Shown here piece by piece: positions 7,218-15,070 of a stretch of DNA of 64,000 bases (position 1 is its first letter; each line of letters begins with the position of its first letter). Position numbers and translations under genes: made by a program. This DNA is from Halobacteria archaeon AArc-dxtr1 (lineage in GTDB: Archaea > Halobacteriota > Halobacteria > Halobacteriales > Natrialbaceae), in the NCBI GenBank assembly GCA_025517425.1, contig JAOPJY010000001.1, positions 1,164,217 through 1,228,216 of the forward strand. Direction: 5' to 3'. The notes below the pieces were generated by a model, which made no database searches, had not been told where the DNA came from, and was given only the letters and a program-made list of their open reading frames with translations.

Positions 7218-9506
7218 CTATCCCCCATTGAATCGCTCGCGAACCGCAGCGGCCGCCTCGCCGCCGTACCGATCGACCAGCGGGGCGAACGCGTCGCCGA
7301 GCGCCCGCATGCACTGCCCGACGGAGTGATAGCCAAGCTCGTCAGCGACGGACTCGACGTCCCGTGCCTGGAGCACCCGACGGACGAGCAGCCGCTCCTC
7401 ACGGCCGGAGAGGTCGAGATCCGACGGCTGCGCGACGAAGTACCGGACCGCGAGGCGTCGGAAGGGGCCAGGGTCGACGTCGAAGAGACCGGGGCCGTAG
7501 GCGGCGCCGGCGACCAGGCGCCACTCGTGAGCAGAGAGGTCGGGATCGGGGACTGCGTCGGCGTCGACGCTTTTCAAAGCAGCGCGAAGGACGTCGGGCG
7601 CTACCTCTGCGAGGGTATCCGAGCAGACAGCGGGGATACGCCGCGCGAACCGGGCGGCGTGACCAGTGGCGAGTTCGTGGCCGGCGTCGCTCGTGGGAAG
7701 GAGCACGATCGCGGAGTGTTCGCCGCTCGTGTCGTTTCGCGTCGTCGAGAGATGGACGGCGCCGTAGCCGTTTTCCGCCCAGAAGGCGAGCAGTCCGGGC
7801 GTCGCACCGAAGCCGGCACCGAGCCAGTCGATCTGCCGTTCGAACTCGCTTCGAACGCGCTCGAGCAGGTGCGAGCCGAGCCCCCGCGAGCGGGCGGCGT
7901 GGTGGACCGCGATGCGGACGACGCGCAGCCCCGAGGGGTCGCCCGCGGACTCGTCTCGCAGCTGGCTCGTGAGGATATCGGGGATCATGTTTCCGGGAAT
8001 GCGCTGGCCCTCGTAGATGGTCGCTTGCGTCTCCGCAGAGAGCCCACCCTCGCGGGCGAGCAGGGCGACGCCGACGACGTGGCCGTCGAAGACGAGCGCC
8101 CGGGCTGTCAGATTTGGTGCGTCGAGCAGACGGGCCAGGTCGTTGGGCTCGGTCCGATAGTGAGCGAGCACCAGCAGGCCGAACGCTTCGCGAAGCAGGC
8201 GCTCGTCCGAACGGAGCGTCTCGGGGTCGAGTGCACGATACGTGACTGTCTCCGGAGTCGCCGCCGCGACCAGCGGTTCGACCGGCGGCCGTGCGTCCAG
8301 ACAGAGCGCCCGGAACGCCCAGACCTCCACGGGGTCACCCGCGGCGTACCGGATCGGTTCGACCAGTCGGCGCTCGATCACCTCGTGGTCGCTCTCTGCG
8401 AGCCGATCTCGAAACCGGACCGAGAAGCCGCGACCGGCACCCTCGTAGCCGTGGATCGTCGTCGCGAAGGCGACGCGGTCGGCGGCGAGAAGCGCCTCCA
8501 GCCGAGCGACGGGGAGCGCGGCGGCCTCGTCGACAATCAGGACGTCAACGTTCTCGCAGCTGTCGACAGCGTCTGTGGGTGACCGATAGCTAATCTGGCC
8601 GCCGGCGCGCGTGTGGATCTGCCGGTCGTCGTCTGCCGGGTGGCTAGTCTCGGATACCGGCTCGTCTGTGCCCTCAGTCAGCTCTCTGGCGCGGGCGAAC
8701 AGTTCCTCAGCGTTGCGGAAGGCGGGCGCTGTGACGAGAACATCCGCGCCAGAGCGAGCGAGTGCCCCCGCGGCCAGCCCCGCTGCACTCGACTTGCCGC
8801 GGCCGCGGTCAGCCTCCAGAACGACAGCACGCTCGCCGTCGTCGAGCAGTGACTCGAAGGCGGCGACAGCCGCGGCCTGATCGTCGGTTCGACAGCGTTC
8901 GTACGTCGCGTCCAGAAACCGGCGCTCGCCGGGTGGCTGCGGTGAAGGAGCTGCCGGCGAGGAAGCCTCGATCCGCGGAGCCGGATCGGTCAGCCCGTCG
9001 TCGAGGATTCGGCCGGCGTCGACGTCGACGATCGCGATGCCGCGGTGGGTCCGCAGAAGGGTGACCAGACGGCGGGTGAACCGGCCGGTGACGTCCGAGA
9101 GGGAGAACGGCGGCACCGCCAGGGACTCGGCGAAGGCGCCGGGGCGCTCGGGCCAGGAGTCGAGTGGGGGGGCCAAGAGAACGAGCAGGCCGCCGCCGTC
9201 GACGGCGCCGACGGCCGCCCCCAGCGCGTTCGGCTGGAGGCCGCGGTGGGCGTCGACGACGACGATTTCGCGGGTGGTTCCCAGGAGTTCGCCGGCGCGG
9301 GATTGGGGTAGCTGCTCGCATCGAAGTCGATCGTCCGGGCCGAGGAGTGTGGTGGCCGTGATCGGGACCGAGAGCGCGTCGAGGACGTCAGCAAGTGTCT
9401 CGTACCCACTCGCGCGCTCGCCCGAGAGAACGAGGAGCCGGCGCTCGTTCGTTTCGGCCGCCTCTGTGGCGAGGCGGTGTGCGAGTGCGACGACGTCGGC
9501 GGTCAT
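7218..9506 (-). CDS. tmcA: tRNA(Met) cytidine acetyltransferase TmcA
   Basis: ATP-dependent enzyme that makes N4-acetylcytidine in tRNA (and, in some archaea, other RNAs). Domain order fits TmcA/NAT10: an N-terminal DUF1726-like region, a P-loop ATPase with GRGKSS (Lys near residue 238) and the DEAAALP Walker B, then a GNAT acetyltransferase with VRIAVHHAARSRGLGSHLL near residue 535 and a tRNA-binding tail. The 762-residue length is normal. Start at 9506 (MTADVVALAHRL) because in-frame sequence further upstream looks non-coding. It is divergent from the L7Ae operon. Confidence 0.93.
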   Translation of the reverse strand: MTADVVALAHRLATEAAETNERRLLVLSGERASGYETLADVLDALSVPITATTLLGPDDRLRCEQLPQSRAGELLGTTREIVVVDAHRGLQPNALGAAVGAVDGGGLLVLLAPPLDSWPERPGAFAESLAVPPFSLSDVTGRFTRRLVTLLRTHRGIAIVDVDAGRILDDGLTDPAPRIEASSPAAPSPQPPGERRFLDATYERCRTDDQAAAVAAFESLLDDGERAVVLEADRGRGKSSAAGLAAGALARSGADVLVTAPAFRNAEELFARARELTEGTDEPVSETSHPADDDRQIHTRAGGQISYRSPTDAVDSCENVDVLIVDEAAALPVARLEALLAADRVAFATTIHGYEGAGRGFSVRFRDRLAESDHEVIERRLVEPIRYAAGDPVEVWAFRALCLDARPPVEPLVAAATPETVTYRALDPETLRSDERLLREAFGLLVLAHYRTEPNDLARLLDAPNLTARALVFDGHVVGVALLAREGGLSAETQATIYEGQRIPGNMIPDILTSQLRDESAGDPSGLRVVRIAVHHAARSRGLGSHLLERVRSEFERQIDWLGAGFGATPGLLAFWAENGYGAVHLSTTRNDTSGEHSAIVLLPTSDAGHELATGHAARFARRIPAVCSDTLAEVAPDVLRAALKSVDADAVPDPDLSAHEWRLVAGAAYGPGLFDVDPGPFRRLAVRYFVAQPSDLDLSGREERLLVRRVLQARDVESVADELGYHSVGQCMRALGDAFAPLVDRYGGEAAAAVRERFNGG

Positions 9507-9603
9507 ACCGGAACGCTCGGTGACGGAGGGTAATAGACACCAGCGGTCGATCGTCCGCAACCCGCGTGCGGAGCCATCGCACGCCCTCGAGCGTTTGAAC
9601 ACG

Positions 9604-9610
9604 CTTTTAA
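9604..9610 (+). promoter_or_regulatory. TATA box for the L7Ae leader transcript
   Basis: CTTTTAA centred near 9607 would place transcription start near 9633. That leaves about 155 nt of untranslated leader before rpl7ae, unusually long for a haloarchaeal operon. Confidence 0.55.
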
Positions 9611-9632
9611 GGGGGGCTACGCTACTGAGGTG

Positions 9633-9777
9633 TACACCCTATGCGGGGTTGATGATGCTCCTAGCCCCACAGGACTTTCGCCGGATCGTCCGGCCCGGGG
9701 ATCGTGGTGGCGTCGTCGACGCCACCCGGACCCAGCCCCCGGACGGCAGGGGAGCGAGAGCCCACGCGTAGGAGACA
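9633..9777 (+). ncRNA. Structured leader / possible H/ACA-type RNA upstream of rpl7ae, with kink-turn-like loop
   Basis: Self-complementary segments can form one closed fold. P1 pairs 9638-9648 with 9761-9772 (11 pairs, one G-U, one bulged A). Next is an internal loop of UUGAUGAU (9649-9656) facing GAGAG (9756-9760), where G9654-A9655 and G9758-A9759 can form tandem sheared G-A pairs as in a kink-turn. P2 pairs 9657-9661 with 9751-9755. Hairpin 9680-9694 is a perfect 6-bp stem. Hairpin 9695-9742 has a 6-bp base, an internal loop and a perfect 9-bp distal stem (9706-9714 with 9718-9726). An ACA lies at 9775-9777, and a Shine-Dalgarno-like GGTGA at 9778-9782 precedes the rpl7ae ATG. It could be an L7Ae autoregulatory leader, a guide RNA processed from it, or both. 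Confidence 0.6.
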
Positions 9778-9789
9778 GGTGAACAACCA

Positions 9790-10152
9790 ATGGCAGTTTA
9801 CGTAACTACAGAGATCCCAGCCGACCTCGCCGACGACGCCCTCGAGGCGCTCGAGGTCGCACGAGACACAGGCAGTGTAAAGAAAGGAACCAACGAGACG
9901 ACCAAGGCCATCGAGCGCGGCAACGCCGACCTCGTTTACGTCGCCGAAGACGTCACGCCCGAGGAGATCGTGATGCACCTCCCCGAGCTGGCAGACGAGA
10001 AAGGCATTCCTGTCGTCTTCGTCGAGACCCAGGACGACGTCGGCCACGCTGCCGGCCTCGAAGTCGGCTCCGCCGCCGCGGCGATCGTCGACGCCGGCGA
10101 GGCCGACGACGACGTCGAAGATATCGCCGCGAAGGTCGAGGACCTCGACTGA
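9790..10152 (+). CDS. rpl7ae: Ribosomal protein L7Ae (kink-turn RNA-binding protein)
   Basis: 120-residue L7Ae, a component of the 50S subunit and in archaea also of C/D and H/ACA guide RNPs and RNase P. It carries the RNA-binding signature ([22 protein letters not shown]) and the hydrophobic [20 protein letters not shown] region. First gene of the rpl7ae-rps28e-rpl24e-ndk operon. The 5' leader contains a kink-turn-like loop, so feedback control by the protein on its own message is plausible. Confidence 0.96.
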   Translation: MAVYVTTEIPADLADDALEALEVARDTGSVKKGTNETTKAIERGNADLVYVAEDVTPEEIVMHLPELADEKGIPVVFVETQDDVGHAAGLEVGSAAAAIVDAGEADDDVEDIAAKVEDLD

Positions 10153-10163
10153 GGTGATCAGAG

Positions 10164-10388
10164 ATGAGCGCTGAAGAGGGAGAAAGCGGCTCTACGCCCG
10201 CCGAGGTCATCGAGATCGTCGGCAAGACCGGCATGCACGGTGAAGCCATGCAGGTCAAATGCCGGATCAAGGAGGGCGAGAATCAGGGACGAATCATCAC
10301 CCGAAACTGCCTCGGGCCGGTCCGCGAGGGGGACATCCTCCAGCTGCGCGAGACCGCCCGCGAGGCCGACTCCATCGGAGGACAATAA
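10164..10388 (+). CDS. rps28e: 30S ribosomal protein S28e
   Basis: 74-residue S28e with the family core [21 protein letters not shown], ending in the RNA-binding [15 protein letters not shown] segment. The acidic N-terminal tail (SAEEGESGS) is a haloarchaeal addition. 11 bp after rpl7ae; its stop overlaps the rpl24e start by one base (TAATG), so translation is coupled. Confidence 0.96.
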   Translation: MSAEEGESGSTPAEVIEIVGKTGMHGEAMQVKCRIKEGENQGRIITRNCLGPVREGDILQLRETAREADSIGGQ

Positions 10389-10729
10389 TGGTCGAGAAGC
10401 GAACCTGCGACTACACCGGCGAAGAGATCGAGCCCGGCACGGGCATCATGTACGTTCGCAACGACGGCACCGTACTCCACTTCGTCGACTCGAAGGCGGA
10501 GAAAAACTACAAGCTCGGCCGCGAGCCCCGCGATCTGGAGTGGACCGCGGAAGGACGCGCCGGGAAAGGTCCCGTCCAAGACGAGGTCGCAGCCGACGAG
10601 GAGGCTGACCAGGACGAGGACGTCGAAGCCGAAGCGGACGTCACCGAGGACGACTCCGAGGATGTCCCCGCTGACGACGAGTCCGTCGACGAGACGGAAG
10701 CCGAGGCTGACGACGAGGACGAGGAATGA
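10388..10729 (+). CDS. rpl24e: 50S ribosomal protein L24e lacking the zinc cysteines, with acidic tail
   Basis: The first ~60 residues match L24e ([29 protein letters not shown]). Canonical L24e has four zinc-binding cysteines, CxxC and CxxxC. Here the first pair reads C-D-Y-T and the second V-D-S-K-A, so only Cys7 remains and the zinc ribbon is probably lost. After about residue 60 an extension of roughly 50 residues is almost entirely Asp, Glu, Ala and Val. Start at 10388, overlapping the rps28e stop; the stop overlaps the ndk start (ATGA). Confidence 0.92.
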   Translation: MVEKRTCDYTGEEIEPGTGIMYVRNDGTVLHFVDSKAEKNYKLGREPRDLEWTAEGRAGKGPVQDEVAADEEADQDEDVEAEADVTEDDSEDVPADDESVDETEAEADDEDEE

Positions 10730-11190
10730 GCGACCACGAGCGAACCTTCGTGATGGTCAAGCCCGACGCCTTCGCGCGTGGGTTAGTCGGCGAGGTCGTC
10801 TCCCGACTCGAAGAGCGTGGCCTCAAGCTGGTCGGCATCAAGGTGCTCAACATGCCCGAAGCGCGGGCCAAAGAGCACTACGCCGAACACGAGGAGAAGC
10901 CGTTTTTCGACGGCCTGATCGACTTTATCACCTCGGGCCCGGTCGTCCCGATGGTCTGGGAAGGCCAGGACGCAACTCGACAGGTCCGCCAGATGATCGG
11001 CGCGACCGATCCACTCGAGGCCGCCCCCGGAACGATCCGTGGTGACTACGCGCTCGACCTCGGTCGAAACGTCGTTCACGCAGCCGACCACGAGGACGAG
11101 GGCGCAAACGAGCGAGAGATTGCGATTCACTTCGACGAGGACGAGTTGATCGACTACGATCAACACGACGTCGAGTGGCTCTACGAGTAG
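10726..11190 (+). CDS. ndk: Nucleoside diphosphate kinase
   Basis: Exchanges gamma-phosphates between NTPs and NDPs through a phosphohistidine. The 154-residue protein has the [13 protein letters not shown] start, the substrate region GVRQMIG-like [13 protein letters not shown], and the active-site segment [18 protein letters not shown] with the catalytic His. NVVHAAD replaces the common NxxHGSD, but the catalytic His and nearby acidic residues remain. Last gene of the ribosomal operon. Confidence 0.96.
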   Translation: MSDHERTFVMVKPDAFARGLVGEVVSRLEERGLKLVGIKVLNMPEARAKEHYAEHEEKPFFDGLIDFITSGPVVPMVWEGQDATRQVRQMIGATDPLEAAPGTIRGDYALDLGRNVVHAADHEDEGANEREIAIHFDEDELIDYDQHDVEWLYE

Positions 11191-11341
11191 CGCCGTTTCG
11201 GTTTCGACCGTACTACGTTCTCCGGGTAATATCACTGAGTAAAGACATGTGTGTATCTAGGACGCCGTAACATCTAATGTGGGGGCTGTAGTAGTCGGCG
11301 TTGGTGGTTTCGAATGGTAACGTTCGGTAGGTGGTCCGGGG

Positions 11342-11734
11342 ATGGGTGAAAGCGAACGGGGGTCAGCAGCCGTCGCGACCGGCACGGCGCCGTCGCTCGA
11401 CGAAGTGTTCGACGTACTCTCTGAGCAGCGCCGGCGGTACGCACTGTACGAGCTCTGGATGCGCGAGCCAGGAGTTGCAACGGTAACGGAACTAACAGAG
11501 CGGGTCCTCGCGCTCGAGAACCGCGCTGACGAGAGCGAGGCGTACCAGCGTACCGTCAGAACGACCCTCCAGCACAGCCATTTGCCGAAGCTCGAAGACG
11601 CCGGCGTGGTAGAACACGACGCCCGAAGCGAGACGGTCCGGTACTGGCGGCAGCCGTCGGTCGAGGAGTGGCTCGAGCACGCATACCACAAGGAGTTCTC
11701 CCGGCGGCAGCGAGCCGAGTTCGGATACGAGTAA
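11342..11734 (+). CDS. DUF7344 family winged-helix protein
   Basis: 130-residue haloarchaeal protein with the family opening LDEVFDVLSEQRRRYALYEL, a helical middle and the recognition-helix/wing part TTLQHSHLPKLEDAGVVEHDARSETVRYW. This is the usual layout of haloarchaeal winged-helix regulators (DUF7344 type). It is a likely DNA-binding regulator standing alone before sod. No effector domain is visible and its target is unknown. Confidence 0.75.
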   Translation: MGESERGSAAVATGTAPSLDEVFDVLSEQRRRYALYELWMREPGVATVTELTERVLALENRADESEAYQRTVRTTLQHSHLPKLEDAGVVEHDARSETVRYWRQPSVEEWLEHAYHKEFSRRQRAEFGYE

Positions 11735-11909
11735 TCAAACAGCGCCAACTCGACCAGCCCTTCACACCCAATTGCTGAAAGGTTTAACACGATACCCGTC
11801 GTGGCTTGGTCGGAGGGGTGGCGAACTGCCCACGAGAGTGGGACGTGATATCGTTTCACTCCTCAAAACTTAACAGGAGAGCGGACAATACACAGAATAC
11901 AGCACCACT

Positions 11910-12512
11910 ATGACTGATCACGAACTCCCACCGCTGCCGTACGACTACGATGCACTGGAACCGTCGATCTCCGAACAGGTCGTCACCTGGCACCACGATA
12001 CCCACCACCAGGGATACGTAAACGGCCTCAACAGCGCCGAGGAGACCTTAGCAGAGAACCGCGAGTCGGGCGAGTTTGGCTCGACCGCTGGCGCACTCGG
12101 AAGCGTCACCCACAACGGCTGTGGACACTATCTCCACACGCTGTTCTGGGAGAATATGTCTCCCGACGGCGGCGGCGAGCCTGAGGGCGACCTCGCCGAC
12201 CGCATCGAGGAGGACTTCGGCTCCTACGAGGGCTGGAAGGGCGAGTTCGAGGCCGCAGCGAGCGCCGCCGGCGGCTGGGCCCTGCTCGTCTACGACCCCG
12301 TCGCGAAGCAGCTTCGCAACCTGGCTGTCGACAAACACGACCAGGGTGCCCTCTGGGGCGCCCACCCGATCCTGGCGTTAGACGTCTGGGAGCACTCGTA
12401 CTACTACGACTACGGTCCCGACCGCGGCGAGTTCGTCGACAACTTCTTCGACGTGGTCAACTGGGACTCCGTCGCAGAAGAGTACGGGAAGTGCCTCGAC
12501 CACTTCGAGTGA
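11910..12512 (+). CDS. sod: Superoxide dismutase (Mn/Fe family)
   Basis: 200-residue Fe/Mn superoxide dismutase. Metal ligands are visible as the His in TWHHDTHH (about residue 28), the His in YLHTLFW, and the Asp and His of LDVWEHSYYYDYG. It is complete. A TATA-like AAACTTAACA lies about 40 nt upstream. A perfect hairpin CCCAC-GAGA-GTGGG (11829-11842) lies in the intergenic region. The right end of the TnpB element begins directly at the stop codon. Confidence 0.96.
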   Translation: MTDHELPPLPYDYDALEPSISEQVVTWHHDTHHQGYVNGLNSAEETLAENRESGEFGSTAGALGSVTHNGCGHYLHTLFWENMSPDGGGEPEGDLADRIEEDFGSYEGWKGEFEAAASAAGGWALLVYDPVAKQLRNLAVDKHDQGALWGAHPILALDVWEHSYYYDYGPDRGEFVDNFFDVVNWDSVAEEYGKCLDHFE

Positions 12513-12640
12513 ACTACCCCACACCTACTCAGCCGCTGGTGCGGCTTCGTTGAGGGTAGCGTGAGACCGAAGGCCTCACGGACCATGCGAACGGGCGCTT
12601 CGCGCCCGTGAGCAGATGGGGCTTCCTGTTTCTATGACGC
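12513..12640 (-). ncRNA. omegaRNA-like 3' end of the TnpB element
   Basis: Three strong hairpins in series overlap and follow the tnpB 3' end: 12591-12609 (8-bp stem, 3-nt loop), 12561-12579 (GTGAG/CTCAC plus two inner pairs) and 12531-12546 (perfect 6-bp stem). The tnpB stop codon sits inside the second. This matches the scaffold of TnpB guide RNAs, which extend out of the element. The guide would then be copied from the antisense of the last codons of sod. Ends of the RNA are estimates. Confidence 0.5.
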
Positions 12641-13835
12641 GCTTTGCAGACACCGAATGGGTGTCCGTAGGGAGCGCAGTCTCCACAGGCGTGTCTTCGG
12701 GCCATCCCAGCCCTAGTTCAGAAAAGCCGCGCTGCAAGACGTTCATCGCCGCATTCGCGTCCCGGTCACACTCGAACCCACATGACGGACACGAGTGTTC
12801 TCTGACCCAGATCGGTTTCGCTGTTTCCACACCGCACGACGCGCACTCCTTCGTCGTCCCAGCGGCTTCCACCTGAACGACGTGACAGCCGTACAACTCT
12901 GCCTTATATTTGAGGAGGGAGATGAACTGTCGCCACGCCGCGTCCTGCTTGTTGCGAGCGTTGTGTGACTGCTCCAACATCCCCTTCACATCCAAGTCCT
13001 CGACGAATACGGCGTCGTATTCGCGGACGAGCCACGTCGTCAACTTGTGCTGGTAGTCCAACACCTTCCGGCGGATGTGTCGCTTGACCTTCGCCACGTT
13101 TCGGCGTTGCTTCTCGTAGTTGTTCGACCCTTGCTCTTTCCGCGACAACCTGCGTTGTTCACGTCGGAGGCGGGCGTATTCGTTTTCGAGGTTGAGCCAG
13201 TCCACGATCTTGCCGTCACTAGTGTGGATGTAGTTCAGAATGCCGAGATCAACACCGACGCTGTTGGTCGTGTCGAGCGAATCTACGTCAGGCTTCTCGG
13301 GTAGATCGGCTTCACCGGTTTCGAGGCCGAAGGAAACGAACCACTCACCGGTTGTCTCTTTCTTGACCGTCACTTCTTTGATGTCGGCTTCGTCGGGGAT
13401 GTCGCGGTGGTAACGGATCGGGATGTCGCCAATTTTGGAAAGCCAGAGCGTCGCGCGTCGACCACTCGTGTTTTTGAGTTCGAAGCCAGACTGCGAGTAC
13501 GTCATACTCTGGAATTCCGTTGGTGACTTCCACTTGAGCCTCCCGACTGTACGTCCGTTTTGTTTCTGCTCGGAGAGTCCGTCGAGGTTCTGGTAGAACC
13601 GGGTGACGGTTCGTTGCAGAGCCTTCGAATTAACTTCCAAGAAGACGGGGAACTCGTCTTTCCAGTCGGGGAGTCGGTAGTGGTGTTTGTACGCGGAACC
13701 AATCTCATCGGCGTCTACGTTCTCGTACTCGTACAGGGTGTAGTTGTACGCTTGGCGATGAATGTCGATGTGATGTTGCAGTTCAACCGCTACCTCTTGT
13801 GTCGGGTATGCAGAGTAGCGGTGACTGTACTCCAT
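12576..13835 (-). CDS. tnpB: TnpB, RNA-guided nuclease of an IS200/IS605-type element
   Basis: 419-residue full-length TnpB. It has the N-terminal HRYSAYPTQE motif, the helical region, and the split RuvC fold with catalytic Asp in GVDLGILN, Glu in VFVEDLDVKG and Asp in CDRDANAAMN. A zinc ribbon (CASCG, then CPSCG) lies between the last two. No frameshift or missing catalytic residue is visible, so it may be active. TnpB proteins cut DNA guided by an RNA from the element's right end and help retain the element. No TnpA is nearby, so transposition would need one supplied in trans. Confidence 0.9.
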   Translation of the reverse strand: MEYSHRYSAYPTQEVAVELQHHIDIHRQAYNYTLYEYENVDADEIGSAYKHHYRLPDWKDEFPVFLEVNSKALQRTVTRFYQNLDGLSEQKQNGRTVGRLKWKSPTEFQSMTYSQSGFELKNTSGRRATLWLSKIGDIPIRYHRDIPDEADIKEVTVKKETTGEWFVSFGLETGEADLPEKPDVDSLDTTNSVGVDLGILNYIHTSDGKIVDWLNLENEYARLRREQRRLSRKEQGSNNYEKQRRNVAKVKRHIRRKVLDYQHKLTTWLVREYDAVFVEDLDVKGMLEQSHNARNKQDAAWRQFISLLKYKAELYGCHVVQVEAAGTTKECASCGVETAKPIWVREHSCPSCGFECDRDANAAMNVLQRGFSELGLGWPEDTPVETALPTDTHSVSAKRVIETGSPICSRARSARSHGP

Positions 13836-13884
13836 CGCGATCTCTCGATTAGAGATGTGTTCGCTTAATGGTTTGTACTACCGT

Positions 13885-13938
13885 GCAGGGATTCAACCCC
13901 TCCCTGCTCGCTCCTTGAGGGGGGCATTCTCGCCTCAA
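13885..13938. repeat. Left-end hairpins of the TnpB element
   Basis: Two inverted repeats: GCAGGG (13885-13890) with CCCTGC (13902-13907), and TTGAGG (13915-13920) with CCTCAA (13933-13938). The outer hairpin is placed as expected for the left-end foldback recognised by a TnpA-type transposase. Confidence 0.5.
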
Positions 13939-14020
13939 TTCTGGTAAACCACGTTTTTTCGTCGGCGATAGTCGATCTCGGATAGAACGATTTACCCGCC
14001 TCTCTACCGTAGCGTGGCGC

Positions 14021-14287
14021 ATGCCCGTTCCCAAATCCGAGTTCGAGAGCCTCCCACCCTGTGACTTCTACACGCCAGATGAGTTGCTCGAGAACGAACA
14101 GATGTACACCGTCTACGAGATCGCCAGGCTGCTCCAGGGGCTCGACCCGGATGCCGAGATCGATCAGGAGACCGAGGATATCCTGCTCGACTGGGCGATT
14201 CCGTGGATTATGACCAACGCCGACGATCTCGTGGTCGCCGAACCGCGAACCGACGATGAGCCCGGCTTCTACGGACTCCGGGAGTGA
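14021..14287 (+). CDS. DUF5827 family protein
   Basis: 88-residue acidic protein, MPVPKSEFESLPPCDFYTPDEL, with a helical middle (TVYEIARLLQGLDPDAEI) and WAIPWIMTNADDL. I recognise it as the haloarchaeal DUF5827 family. No catalytic motif is visible. It lies just outside the TnpB element and is convergent with the MBL hydrolase. Confidence 0.7.
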   Translation: MPVPKSEFESLPPCDFYTPDELLENEQMYTVYEIARLLQGLDPDAEIDQETEDILLDWAIPWIMTNADDLVVAEPRTDDEPGFYGLRE

Positions 14288-14328
14288 TCAACGGGCTACG
14301 GACGCGGCGTCGAGAGCTCTCGTGGCAG

Positions 14329-14907
14329 TCACTCGTTTAACGCAATCCGCGTGGCGAGTTCGACGTGGTCGTGAGGGCGATCGGTGACGCTCTCTCCGTG
14401 CCCGGTGTGGAGCTCCGAGAGATCCTCGTCGACGGCGTCTAAGAGGTCGTGGAGGCTAAGCACCAGTTCCTCTCGGTCGCCGCCAGGAAGATCGGTTCGG
14501 CCGTAGCTGCCGTTCGCAAAGAGCAGGTCGCCCGAAAAGAGGATTCCCGGCCCCTGTGCGTAGAAACAGAGGTGATCCTCCTTGTGTCCCGGCGTGTGCA
14601 TCGCCCGGTACTCGTGGTCACCGAGCTGGACGCGCTCGTCGTCTTCGATCGCGTGATCGACGCCGTCGACCGAGGGGTCCTGGCCCCAGGCGTCGACGCC
14701 GAACGCCGATTTGACGGCATCGAGATTCCCGACGTGATCGCGGTGTGTATGCGTGAGGACGACTGCATCGATGTCGTCGACGTGTTTCTCGATGGCAGCG
14801 ACCGCGTCGAAGTTCGCACCCGTATCGACCACAACGGTGCGCTCGCCGGTCACGAGGAAGGCGTTGCTCGTAAAGGCGTGAACGTCGGCTGCGAGATTCG
14901 TAATCAC
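14329..14907 (-). CDS. MBL-fold metallo-hydrolase
   Basis: 192-residue metallo-beta-lactamase-fold hydrolase with the metal motif THTHRDH, a second site in HTPGHKEDHLCFY, the bridging Asp in FSGDLLF, and a late His in HTGHGESVTD. The compact size and HTPGHxxxH resemble glyoxalase II-like or persulfide dioxygenase-like hydrolases, but the substrate cannot be assigned. It is single-gene and convergent with DUF5827. Confidence 0.85.
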   Translation of the reverse strand: MITNLAADVHAFTSNAFLVTGERTVVVDTGANFDAVAAIEKHVDDIDAVVLTHTHRDHVGNLDAVKSAFGVDAWGQDPSVDGVDHAIEDDERVQLGDHEYRAMHTPGHKEDHLCFYAQGPGILFSGDLLFANGSYGRTDLPGGDREELVLSLHDLLDAVDEDLSELHTGHGESVTDRPHDHVELATRIALNE

Positions 14908-15070
14908 ACGAGTCCGTACGGTCGGCGTCGGTTTGTGTATGTCGACACGGTCGAAACTGTACGCAACCGATCAACACCGATGCTGGCCGGAACACCGCTA
15001 GTTCTCGTCAGTAGACACGGGACCGCCGGATACCCAACGATTTTTAGGGTTGGCATCTATTCATCGCTGA

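Larger units (their letters stand above)
12513..13943 (-). mobile_element. Solitary TnpB (IS1341-type, IS200/IS605 family) element
   Basis: An intact tnpB with no tnpA, flanked by hairpin-rich ends. Reading the minus strand, the left end is preceded by TTTAC (complement of 13944-13948), matching a TTAC-type target motif, and carries the hairpin TTGAGG/CCTCAA. The right end carries three hairpins and stops in GTAGTTCAC, right against the sod stop codon. The boundaries are inferred from these signals and are not confirmed against an empty site. Confidence 0.6.

Noticed and set aside
7179-8582. Long plus-strand frame opposite tmcA
   Set aside because: Antisense shadow; TmcA motifs on the minus strand are complete and explain the lack of stops.
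9661-10047. Minus-strand frame through the L7Ae leader and gene
   Set aside because: No sensible start or family; conserved-looking peptide segments come from the conserved RNA structure in the leader.
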